Position numbers and translations under genes: made by a program
Shown here: piece after piece, positions 35,369 to 42,052 of the stretch
How positions within the stretch are numbered: the first letter of the stretch is position 1
Layout: every line of letters begins with the position of its first letter
Assembly: GCA_020630875.1 (NCBI GenBank)
Contig: JAHDIH010000001.1
Coordinates: forward strand, 62,001 to 126,000
Length of the DNA stretch: 64,000 nt
From: Deltaproteobacteria bacterium
GTDB lineage: Bacteria > Myxococcota_A > Polyangia > Haliangiales > Haliangiaceae
Reading direction: 5' to 3'
The notes under the pieces: generated by a model
What the model was told of the DNA's origin: nothing
What the model saw: the letters and a program-made list of their open reading frames with translations, nothing else
Database searches by the model: none

Positions 35369-36064
35369 ATGAGCAGTCCAACCATAGTGAACCGACTTAA
35401 ACCACTTATCACCCTAGTCGCGGTTGCAGCAGGAATTTGGATGCTTGGTCGTCTAATCGACGTAAATCAACTAATTACGTGGATCCAAGGGCAAGGCATC
35501 CTTGGGGCTTTCATTTTTTCGATCCTTTACGCGGTTTTCGTGGTCGGGCTACTTCCCGGGGCCATCCTGACTCTCGCAGCCGGATTTTTGTACGGCTTAT
35601 GGGGAGGTGTGGCGGTTGTATTACCTGGAGCGATAGTAGGAGCTGGAATTTCGTATCATCTGTCGAAACGCTGGGGGCGCAGCCGAGTCGAAAGTAAGAT
35701 GGAGAATTTTCCCAAGTTCATGGCGTACAGCCGCGCGGTATCCGAGAGAGGATTTTTTGTTGGTACGTTACTTCGGCTGTCTCCTGTGATTCCCTTTGGG
35801 TTGCTTAACTACTTTTTGGGTGTCACGAAAATTTCTCCACGAGACTACTGGTTGTCGACCAGTGTCGGAATCATCCCCGGAACGTTTCTTTATGTGTATT
35901 TGGGGAGTACGGCCGCCGAGCTAAGCAAGGTCTCAGAAACTGGCGGGTCCGAGAAAATGATCATCAGTGTGGTCGGTCTGGTCGTTACGCTGATCACGGT
36001 AGTATTAGTGACCCGTAGCGCGAATAGGATACTCAAAGAGTCTGAGAACGCTTCAAGCAACTGA
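35369..36064 (+). CDS. TVP38/TMEM64 (VTT-domain) membrane protein
   Basis: 231 residues with five or six membrane segments. The VTT/SNARE-associated signature is present: LLPGAILTLAAGFLYGLWGG, then VGAGISYHLSKRWG and LLRLSPVIPFGLLNYFLG, ending with IPGTFLYVYLGS. Relatives are DedA/TVP38 proteins, implicated in lipid scrambling and membrane homeostasis. It has no Shine-Dalgarno sequence. It is divergent from the apaH pair, with an intervening palindrome that may control one or both. Confidence 0.88.
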   Translation: MSSPTIVNRLKPLITLVAVAAGIWMLGRLIDVNQLITWIQGQGILGAFIFSILYAVFVVGLLPGAILTLAAGFLYGLWGGVAVVLPGAIVGAGISYHLSKRWGRSRVESKMENFPKFMAYSRAVSERGFFVGTLLRLSPVIPFGLLNYFLGVTKISPRDYWLSTSVGIIPGTFLYVYLGSTAAELSKVSETGGSEKMIISVVGLVVTLITVVLVTRSANRILKESENASSN

Positions 36065-36111
36065 GATCGTTTCTTTTTTTAGATTCGGCGTGGCGGTGGC
36101 GAGGGACGTGC

Positions 36112-36117
36112 TACAAT
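36112..36117 (+). promoter_or_regulatory. -10 element (TACAAT) directly upstream of ATG 36124
   Basis: Near-consensus TACAAT, six bases (TATCAA) before the ATG, with no ribosome site. A predicted leaderless start. Confidence 0.5.
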
Positions 36118-36123
36118 TATCAA

Positions 36124-36405
36124 ATGGGCAGATTCGTTCTAATAGCTCTCATGACCGTATCTTTTTCTGCGAGCGCGTTGTCGCTTCGTATCGAAAATAG
36201 CGATTCGAAAGCCCATACCATCCAATACAAGTGCAACGGCTCGTCGTTCTCTAAGACTATCAGCGCGAGCAGGACGGGGACCTACACCCTTCATTCGACG
36301 GCTACAAGTTGTACGATTACTGGTGGTTCTGTAGCTTTTCCTAGTAAAGCGATAGCTAGTGGGGAAAAGTACAAAATCAAGAACGCTAAAGCATCCAAGC
36401 AATAG
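36124..36405 (+). CDS. Small secreted protein of unknown function
   Basis: 93 residues with a clear signal peptide (FVLIALMTVSFSASA-LS). The mature part, about 73 residues, is Ser/Lys-rich and predicted all-beta, with two cysteines (YKCNGSSF and SCTITGG) that could pair. It looks like a small periplasmic or surface beta-sandwich. No family known to me. It is preceded by its own -10 element and followed 38 bases later by the metallopeptidase lipoprotein gene. Confidence 0.65.
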   Translation: MGRFVLIALMTVSFSASALSLRIENSDSKAHTIQYKCNGSSFSKTISASRTGTYTLHSTATSCTITGGSVAFPSKAIASGEKYKIKNAKASKQ

Positions 36406-36443
36406 TCTTTTGAATAAGCCCTTCTTTTAATCGTCCACCCATA

Positions 36444-37214
36444 GTGAAATTGATTTGTATTGTTGGTCTGATTGGCTGCGTCTCGAGCCCTCCTCAGACT
36501 CCGCAAATCCTCACCGACCAAGAGTTGCAGGCGCTCCCTAACGCATTTCAGGTGGTGTACGAGAAGTCCAAAGATCCTGAAGTTGGCGCTCTCGTTAACC
36601 TGGCCTCATCTTCTGGCGGCGTTCATGAAAAGGCCCACTTGATCAGTAGACTCTATAAAATCGGTGATATTGGTACTTGGATTTTAGTTACTCGTTGTAA
36701 TTCTAAGCGCTCCTCGCACTTTTCGCCTTCCAAAAATAGAATCTACATTTGTTTGGACGACGTCAAAACGATGAAACACGTCGCGAAAGATAAAAGCGAA
36801 ATGGGAGCGCTCCTTTGGATGGTGGTGTTGCATGAAATAGCTCACGCCATGTTGCAAGAATACCGAATTGACTCGGAATTAGAAGAGCTTATGGCTGACG
36901 TGTTTGCGATGGAATTGCTGACTCGTAACAGTAACGGAAGGATTGGTGGTATCATTGTGGAGAGTATCTTTAATTATTGGAGCTGGTTCTCCCAAAAATA
37001 TCCTCAGTCTTCCAATGACCCTCACATGGATCATTTGTCTCGAGGACGATTAGTGCAGTGCTTGGGCGCTCATTATCAGGGAAAGACCTTGCCGTTTAGC
37101 GGCTGTAAGAAAGTGATTCGGAGAGCCGCTTTGGCGCTGGATAAGACCATACGGCCACTTTCACGGGTAGTTGACGACGATCACTATCGTCGACTAGCTG
37201 AGGCAATGAAGTAG
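36444..37214 (+). CDS. Secreted HExxH metallopeptidase-like lipoprotein
   Basis: 256 residues. A short signal peptide ends in LIGCVSS (acyl-Cys about residue 12). The zinc motif HEIAHAM is at about residues 129-135, with a downstream ELEELMADVFA that supplies a Glu ligand candidate. The combination resembles DUF4344-type or gluzincin-like peptidases, without a firm match. Three further cysteines occur (ITRCNSK-like, IYICLDD, VQCLGAHY). It starts at GTG 36444. Substrate unknown. Confidence 0.68.
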   Translation: MKLICIVGLIGCVSSPPQTPQILTDQELQALPNAFQVVYEKSKDPEVGALVNLASSSGGVHEKAHLISRLYKIGDIGTWILVTRCNSKRSSHFSPSKNRIYICLDDVKTMKHVAKDKSEMGALLWMVVLHEIAHAMLQEYRIDSELEELMADVFAMELLTRNSNGRIGGIIVESIFNYWSWFSQKYPQSSNDPHMDHLSRGRLVQCLGAHYQGKTLPFSGCKKVIRRAALALDKTIRPLSRVVDDDHYRRLAEAMK

Positions 37215-37215
37215 C

Positions 37216-37230
37216 TGACAAATTTTGTCA
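37216..37230. promoter_or_regulatory. Perfect 7-bp palindrome (TGACAAA-T-TTTGTCA)
   Basis: Lies between the metallopeptidase stop codon and the GTG of the MutL-like gene, 11 bases before that start. Operator or mRNA hairpin; no T-run follows, so it is not an ordinary terminator. Confidence 0.4.
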
Positions 37231-37241
37231 CGAACAGGTGA

Positions 37242-39065
37242 GTGAATATCGATAATTGGGTAGGGTGCGGTGTGTCCATTGATCCAGACTCCCTCCGTTC
37301 CGTCATTGCAACAGATTGTGGTTCAACTACGACGAAAGCTATTTTAGTCGAGCGAAACGACCAAGGGGAGTACCGCCTTGCCACTCGCGGCGAAGCTCCT
37401 ACTACCGTTGAAGCCCCGGTGGAAGACGTTACTCGCGGGGTGATTAATGCGGTTACCGAGCTGCAAGAGTTACGCGGTCGCAAACTTTTGGAGGAGCAAA
37501 ACGGAGAGCAGCGTATCCTCCGACCACAAAGCGGTGATGAAGGAGTCGATGCTTACATCTCCACTTCATCGGCAGGAGGAGGGCTGCAAATGATGGTCGC
37601 CGGAGTAGTAAAGTCCATGACGGCAGATTCTGCGATGCGTGCGGCGCTTGGTGCGGGAGCTATCGTGATGGATACCATTGCGACCAACGACAAACGGTTG
37701 CCGCATGAAAAGATTGAACGTATTCGTCACCTTCGCCCTGACATGATTCTTTTCGCTGGGGGGACCGATGGTGGTACGGAAAAACACGTGATCGGTTTGG
37801 CTGAGTTGCTAAAGGCTGCAAAGCCAAGACCACGTCTCGGTAACAGTTACGACCTCCCGGTGATCTATGCCGGCAATCAAAAGATTCATGACCAAATTAA
37901 AGAAATTTTGGGTGATGACGTGTCGCTCCAGATAGTTGACAACGTTCGTCCTGTTCTGGAATTAGAAAACCTGGCTCCAGCGCGTGATGCGATTCATGAC
38001 CAGTTCATGGAGCACGTGATGGCGCAAGCGCCAGGTTACGATAAGCTAATGAGCTGGGCCGATGTTCCCATCATGCCGACCCCAGGCGCCATGGGACTCA
38101 TGATACAGACGGTAGCTCAGCAAAATAATGCAAACGTCGTAGGCGTAGACATTGGCGGTGCTACCACGGACGTCTTTTCCGTCTTTTCTGGTGAGTTCAA
38201 TCGTACGGTGTCTGCAAACCTTGGCATGAGTTATTCGGTTTCTAATGTGCTTGCCGAAGCAGGAATTGAGCGCATCCAAAACTGGGTTCCTTTTAAGCTT
38301 GAGCAAGCAACACTGCGGGACCGAATCGGCAACAAAATGATTCGGCCTACGACAATCCCGCAAAGTCTTGAAGAGTTGCAAATCGAGCAGGCCATTGCTC
38401 GAGAGGCACTTCGCTTGGCATTCGTTCAGCATAAAGCATTCGCAGTAAAACTATCTGGCGTGCAGAAGGCGCGCACCATCTCGGATGCTTTTGCGCAAGA
38501 CGACTCAAACTCTCTAGTAGACATGATGGCGCTTGATTTGGTAGTTGGCTCCGGGGGAGTACTCTCTCATGCACCAAGACGAATGCAGAGCATGTTAATG
38601 ATGATCGATGCTTTCGAAGTAGAGGGCGTGACAGAAATCGCCGTGGACTCCATTTTTATGATGCCTCATCTTGGAGTTTTATCTACTGTCCACCCGAAGG
38701 CCGCGGCAGAGGTGTTTGAAAAAGATTGTATGGTTCGCTTGGGGACGGTAATCGCTCCCGTCGGCAAAATGAAAGACAACCAGGAGCTTGCCACTGTAGA
38801 ACTTAATGGTGGTAAGAGCGTGAACTTGAAACAGGGAGAGCTGCAATTCTTACCACTTGCCGATGGAAAAACCATGCAGGCAGTTATCAAACCAGCTCGC
38901 AACATCGATGTCGGCGGCGGTCCTGGTGCTCCCGTTACCAAGACTCTAAGAGGCGGCGTTTGCGGTATTATTTTTGATGGCCGCGGTCGTCCCATACGAC
39001 TTGCTGCCAGCGAAGCTCAACGCAAACTTCTGGAACTGTATCCTTCGCCAACGCTCGCGGCTTAA
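37242..39065 (+). CDS. GlmL/MutL-type ASKHA ATPase
   Basis: 607 residues. DCGSTTTKAILVE near residue 25 is the phosphate-1 loop of the ASKHA fold, VVGVDIGGATTDVFSVFSG (about 300) the second, and a GGTDGGTEKHV block lies between. This matches the MutL/GlmL family, named for the chaperone-like protein encoded with B12-dependent glutamate mutase, and proposed to reactivate the mutase. No cobalamin mutase, MeaB or B12 gene is in the window, so here it is an orphan. GTG 37242 follows AGGTGA; GTG 37272 is an alternative start. Confidence 0.85.
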   Translation: MNIDNWVGCGVSIDPDSLRSVIATDCGSTTTKAILVERNDQGEYRLATRGEAPTTVEAPVEDVTRGVINAVTELQELRGRKLLEEQNGEQRILRPQSGDEGVDAYISTSSAGGGLQMMVAGVVKSMTADSAMRAALGAGAIVMDTIATNDKRLPHEKIERIRHLRPDMILFAGGTDGGTEKHVIGLAELLKAAKPRPRLGNSYDLPVIYAGNQKIHDQIKEILGDDVSLQIVDNVRPVLELENLAPARDAIHDQFMEHVMAQAPGYDKLMSWADVPIMPTPGAMGLMIQTVAQQNNANVVGVDIGGATTDVFSVFSGEFNRTVSANLGMSYSVSNVLAEAGIERIQNWVPFKLEQATLRDRIGNKMIRPTTIPQSLEELQIEQAIAREALRLAFVQHKAFAVKLSGVQKARTISDAFAQDDSNSLVDMMALDLVVGSGGVLSHAPRRMQSMLMMIDAFEVEGVTEIAVDSIFMMPHLGVLSTVHPKAAAEVFEKDCMVRLGTVIAPVGKMKDNQELATVELNGGKSVNLKQGELQFLPLADGKTMQAVIKPARNIDVGGGPGAPVTKTLRGGVCGIIFDGRGRPIRLAASEAQRKLLELYPSPTLAA

Positions 39066-39083
39066 GTCATATCCATTTGCCTA

Positions 39084-40082
39084 CTACAAGATATCGCTGC
39101 TTTTAGCCTCGACGAGCTCAAACGACTGCCACCTGTGGTTACGTTCTTTCTCTGCTTGCGACTCCGACATGCACATTAGGATTTCGCCATTGTTTCTATG
39201 GATCTCAAATGTGTGCTTCATCAAGGTTAAACGATTTTGGCCGCTGGAATTAAAGTTACGAAGCGCTACGCCGACAAGCAATCCTTTGTGATACAGGCAG
39301 GCCCCTTGCGGAATTTGAAATGGAAGCGCGGCGCTTCCCGGAGCTGCTGCGCCCCCAGCATAAGACCATCCGCCACTTCGAGATTCCGTTTTTGAGGCAA
39401 GCAAGGTACCTTGAATATAGCCATGGTCGACTTTTATGCGTGAAAGCTCTGAAGAATGGGGACCAACCACTTCGAAGTCGAAAGCGAGCCCAAAAGAACC
39501 AACAAGGTTCCCCTGCAAGGTGTCCAAACTGCCATATTTGGTGTCGGCAGGATTCCTGTAACGAATCGTTCGTGGAGGGCCTGAAAAAACGCCCCCGACT
39601 GAATCATTAGGGATAACCAGTTGACGTAAGTTGAATCCGACGCCGAACGGGTACCAGTGCTCACCTTGTTTCGACACGAACGCCCCTGGAATGACTTTGA
39701 TATTCGATTGCTCGAGGCGATGAATGACCACAGGAGCCAGCGTTGTTTTGGAAACCCAATGCAATAAGCGCGCGCCATTGTCTTGATATACGACCCTCAC
39801 AGCGTCTTCAATTTCAGCAACGACCGGGCTCGTAGCGAAAGTGACGTGTACGCCTCCACTGGGTCTTGTTACGGTGTCAGGAACCTTCGAACCAAATGTT
39901 AAGTCGTCGATGTTCGTTCTTGGAATCCATGCGTAACGAGGAAACTTGGTAAACGAAGTTCCGATCCACGTTGGGACGGAAGTCTTGAACTTTCGTGGAT
40001 ACGCAGAGATCGGCTCAGGAGTCTGGCACCCCAAACTTCCAAGAATGACGTACAGAATACTAAATGTAGATACTGAGCGAAT
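39084..40082 (-). CDS. Lipoprotein of unknown function, apparent ATT start
   Basis: The first conventional start is TTG 40034 (316 residues), but that yields MGCQTPEP with no signal peptide. The open frame continues upstream to a stop at 40086-40088. Reading from ATT 40082 adds 16 residues, RSVSTFSILYVILGSLG before the Cys, forming an ideal lipoprotein signal with acyl-Cys at 19. TAGCAT lies five bases before that ATT, the same geometry as other starts here. The mature protein is beta-rich (GGWSYAGGAAAPGSAALPFQ; Trp and aromatic residues spread evenly) and unrecognised. Either ATT is used or the sequence has an error at that base. Confidence 0.6.
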   Translation of the reverse strand: MRSVSTFSILYVILGSLGCQTPEPISAYPRKFKTSVPTWIGTSFTKFPRYAWIPRTNIDDLTFGSKVPDTVTRPSGGVHVTFATSPVVAEIEDAVRVVYQDNGARLLHWVSKTTLAPVVIHRLEQSNIKVIPGAFVSKQGEHWYPFGVGFNLRQLVIPNDSVGGVFSGPPRTIRYRNPADTKYGSLDTLQGNLVGSFGLAFDFEVVGPHSSELSRIKVDHGYIQGTLLASKTESRSGGWSYAGGAAAPGSAALPFQIPQGACLYHKGLLVGVALRNFNSSGQNRLTLMKHTFEIHRNNGEILMCMSESQAEKERNHRWQSFELVEAKSSDIL

Positions 40083-40087
40083 GGCCT

Positions 40088-40093
40088 ATGCTA
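40088..40093 (-). promoter_or_regulatory. -10-like hexamer (TAGCAT) upstream of ATT 40082
   Basis: TAGCAT on the minus strand, five bases before the proposed ATT start. It supports that start over TTG 40034, but an AGG at 40085-40087 could also be a minimal ribosome site. Confidence 0.35.
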
Positions 40094-40260
40094 TCACAAG
40101 GGAGGTTCTCTTCGGTGACTGTCATTCAGGTGCCTTTCGTTGTAATTCAAACCTGGTGCATCGTTAGTTGGTGAGGTATATCGAAATGGTGTGCAGAAAC
40201 TTTCTAATCCCGTGATTCGGCGGGACGAAGGTAGAGCACCAAGCAAGGAACAGTACTAAA

Positions 40261-40527
40261 GTGAAATTATTTGTAGGTGGAATTAGTTGGAACACAAACG
40301 AAGCTGGACTTCGTCAAGCATTCGAATCGTTTGGTCCATTAGGTGAAGTTGTGGTTGTTTACGATCGCGACACAGGTAGGTCTCGAGGATTCGGATTCGT
40401 GACATTTGAAAATGGTGATGATGCGACAAACGCAATTCAAGAAATGGACGGTCAAGATCTTGACGGTCGAACCATTCGAGTAAGCGAAAGCAAACCTCGC
40501 GGAGACAGACCACAGCGTCGAAACTAG
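40261..40527 (+). CDS. RRM-type RNA-binding protein
   Basis: 88 residues, one RNA-recognition motif. RNP-2 is KLFVGGIS at the N-terminus and RNP-1 is RGFGFVTF at about residues 42-49. The tail is short and Arg/Lys-rich (SESKPRGDRPQRRN). Such single-RRM proteins occur in cyanobacteria and several deltaproteobacteria, often cold-induced. It starts at GTG 40261 with AAGGAA ten bases or so upstream, one of the stronger ribosome sites here. A small hairpin (TCCCG 40208-40212 with CGGGA 40221-40225) lies in the upstream region. A strong terminator follows. Confidence 0.93.
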   Translation: MKLFVGGISWNTNEAGLRQAFESFGPLGEVVVVYDRDTGRSRGFGFVTFENGDDATNAIQEMDGQDLDGRTIRVSESKPRGDRPQRRN

Positions 40528-40549
40528 TTTCTAGTTAGTCTTTGAAAAG

Positions 40550-40574
40550 CGCGTCCTTCGGGACGCGTTTTTTT
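40550..40574 (+). terminator. Intrinsic terminator with UUCG tetraloop
   Basis: CGCGTCC (40550-40556) and GGACGCG (40561-40567) form a perfect seven-pair stem closed by TTCG, followed by seven T residues. It terminates the RRM gene. Confidence 0.93.
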
Positions 40575-40575
40575 G

Positions 40576-40625
40576 TGTCAGCTACTTACTCTGTCAGCTG
40601 ACATCGGTGTCAGCTTTCTGTCACA
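40576..40625 (+). promoter_or_regulatory. Repeated TGTCAGCT sites, probable enhancer (UAS)
   Basis: TGTCAGCT occurs at 40576, 40592 and 40608, exactly 16 bases apart, with a partial TGTCACA at 40619. The middle copy extends to the perfect palindrome TGTCAGCTGACA (40592-40603). The array lies 40-90 bases upstream of the sigma-54 core at 40665, where enhancer-binding activators usually bind. Confidence 0.6.
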
Positions 40626-40664
40626 ATCTCGAATTCGCGCTAAATGACTTCAATATGTTACGAG

Positions 40665-40681
40665 TTGGCACGAAGCGTGCA
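40665..40681 (+). promoter_or_regulatory. Sigma-54 promoter core
   Basis: TTGGCACG-AAGC-GTGCA. GG (40667-40668) and GC (40679-40680) are twelve bases apart, as required for -24/-12 recognition. The 15 bases 40658-40672 match those at 41416-41430 in 14 of 15 positions. The predicted +1 is about 40692, two bases before ATG 40694. Confidence 0.75.
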
Positions 40682-40693
40682 CTAGTGTTCGCC

Positions 40694-41290
40694 ATGCTTA
40701 AGAATACACTAATTTTTATCGTCGGAATCGCTTCGACCGCTTCCGCTCAGCAGAATCCGTATCCAGACTCTCCACCGCCGGGCACCATCACCGAGCGGCC
40801 AAAAAACAACTATCCAGGAACCGATAATCCTTCCCCTGAAAACACCTCAACTATGAACGGACAGCTCGTTCCCGTTGGTGAGAGGAACCAGTACGTATAC
40901 AATTATCCGAAGACAAACATTTCGATCAACCCTATTGGAGTGATTTACGGAATGTACGGTGTCTCAGCATCCCATGCGTTGAACATGAATGTCGCTATTC
41001 GTGCAGACTTAGCTTTTTTTGATAATGACTTTGGAAGTAACGTAAGTTTCACTGCTGCTGCCCCCATTTACTTTCGAAAAGTATACTCTGGCTTTTATCT
41101 TGAGCCCGGTATCAAAATCGGCTCGATCTTTCATGACGACTTCAAAGGAGCCGTTGTGAATGTAGGATGGCATTGGATTTGGGACTCCGGTTTTAACGTT
41201 TCCATAGCCGGAGGTGCCGCACGCGGTCTCTCCAATCGAGAGGAGGAAATTGTTCCAACTGGTTATTTCCGTACGGGATTCGCTTTTTAG
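40694..41290 (+). CDS. Envelope beta-barrel-like protein, paralogue A
   Basis: 198 residues from ATG 40694, which opens a signal peptide (LIFIVGIASTASA-QQ); earlier in-frame starts lie upstream of the promoter and are rejected. A Pro/Asn-rich linker is followed by a domain with alternating hydrophobics and aromatic residues: SINPIGVIYGMYGVSASHAL, VYSGFYLEPGIKIGSIFHDD, VPTGYFRTGFAF at the very end. A terminal Phe after this pattern fits an outer-membrane barrel. The last 120 residues are homologous to the next gene. Transcription appears sigma-54 dependent. Function unknown. Confidence 0.75.
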   Translation: MLKNTLIFIVGIASTASAQQNPYPDSPPPGTITERPKNNYPGTDNPSPENTSTMNGQLVPVGERNQYVYNYPKTNISINPIGVIYGMYGVSASHALNMNVAIRADLAFFDNDFGSNVSFTAAAPIYFRKVYSGFYLEPGIKIGSIFHDDFKGAVVNVGWHWIWDSGFNVSIAGGAARGLSNREEEIVPTGYFRTGFAF

Positions 41291-41317
41291 CTAGGTAATC
41301 CACCAACGATTTTTGCG

Positions 41318-41347
41318 GCGCGGCCTTTTGGTCGCGCTTTTGTTTTT
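41318..41347 (+). terminator. Intrinsic terminator
   Basis: GCGCGGCC (41318-41325) and GGTCGCGC (41330-41337) pair with one G-T wobble around a TTTT loop, followed by TTTTGTTTTT. It ends paralogue A's transcript before the second sigma-54 promoter. Confidence 0.88.
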
Positions 41348-41422
41348 CGGGATTTTATAAACGTCATGGGTGTATTGAACTGGTCAAAAAAACTAAATTA
41401 GGCAGCTAGCCAAACTTACGTG

Positions 41423-41439
41423 TTGGCACGCAAAATGCA
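41423..41439 (+). promoter_or_regulatory. Sigma-54 promoter core
   Basis: GTTGGCACG-CAAA-ATGCA, with GG at 41425-41426 and GC at 41437-41438, twelve bases apart. The distance from the GC to ATG 41452 is identical to that at paralogue A (ATG 14 bases after the C), giving +1 about 41450. I could not find the TGTCAGCT repeats upstream of this copy. Confidence 0.75.
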
Positions 41440-41451
41440 TTCTTGTCGTAC

Positions 41452-41982
41452 ATGCAGTCGTACATGCATCGGATTATCATCCTCGTTTGTTTATTCGTCG
41501 TCACAGAAAAACGATCTGCTCATGCGGATAGTGTTACTGCCAAAAGAAAAATTGATAGTTACGTTGCAGGACCACTGATTGACATCGAAACAGACTACCC
41601 TAGGTTCACTGTTGCCATTGATCCCATATTACTTTCGCTTGGGGTCGTCAGCGTTTCATCGTCGTATTCGCTGAGTCGGCATGTTGCTGTTCGAGGGGAC
41701 TTCACTTATCTCAAAGCGCAACGAGAAGAAGGGCTGATGTTTGCTACATTAGGGGCTCCGCTGTATTGGAAACAGGTCTATTCAGGTATGTTCATCGAAC
41801 CTCACATCAAATTTGGCTCCTTTTTCCAAAATGATTTTACCGGACTGGGAGTGAATGCCGGGTGGACATGGTTGCAGGACGAAGTGGTTGTCATTACGAT
41901 TGCTGTTGGTGGCGCAAAAGGATTATCGAATCCCGCACAGGTAGTACCGACGGGTTACTTGCGAGCGGGGGTCGCTTTCTAA
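41452..41982 (+). CDS. Envelope beta-barrel-like protein, paralogue B
   Basis: 176 residues from ATG 41452; ATG 41464 is an alternative. The signal peptide is MHRIIILVCLFVVTEKRSAHA-DS. The barrel-like part closely follows paralogue A: VYSGMFIEPHIKFGSFFQND, GGAKGLSNP, and VPTGYLRAGVAF at the end, but the Pro/Asn-rich linker of paralogue A is shortened. The conserved core sequence and conserved promoter show a tandem duplication that included the control region. Function unknown. Confidence 0.74.
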   Translation: MQSYMHRIIILVCLFVVTEKRSAHADSVTAKRKIDSYVAGPLIDIETDYPRFTVAIDPILLSLGVVSVSSSYSLSRHVAVRGDFTYLKAQREEGLMFATLGAPLYWKQVYSGMFIEPHIKFGSFFQNDFTGLGVNAGWTWLQDEVVVITIAVGGAKGLSNPAQVVPTGYLRAGVAF

Positions 41983-42052
41983 CATTACAATTGTCGGCAA
42001 TATTGACGAGTCCTCTTGCTGCTGGCTAACAACTTTGGTGTTAGGGTACGGT

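Noticed and set aside
36096..36112. Possible third sigma-54 core (GTGGCGAG-GGAC-GTGCT) before the small secreted protein gene at 36124
   Set aside because: GG and GC are twelve bases apart, but the flanking TTGGCACG context is missing and a near-consensus TACAAT -10 sits at the right place, so a sigma-70-type promoter explains it better.
40208..40225. Hairpin TCCCG-N8-CGGGA before the RRM gene as a cold-shock RNA switch
   Set aside because: The five-pair stem is too short and there is no cold-box-like sequence; I note it but do not claim regulation.
40607..40693. Longer N-terminus for paralogue A from 40607
   Set aside because: It would begin before the sigma-54 promoter and place 29 extra residues before the signal peptide.
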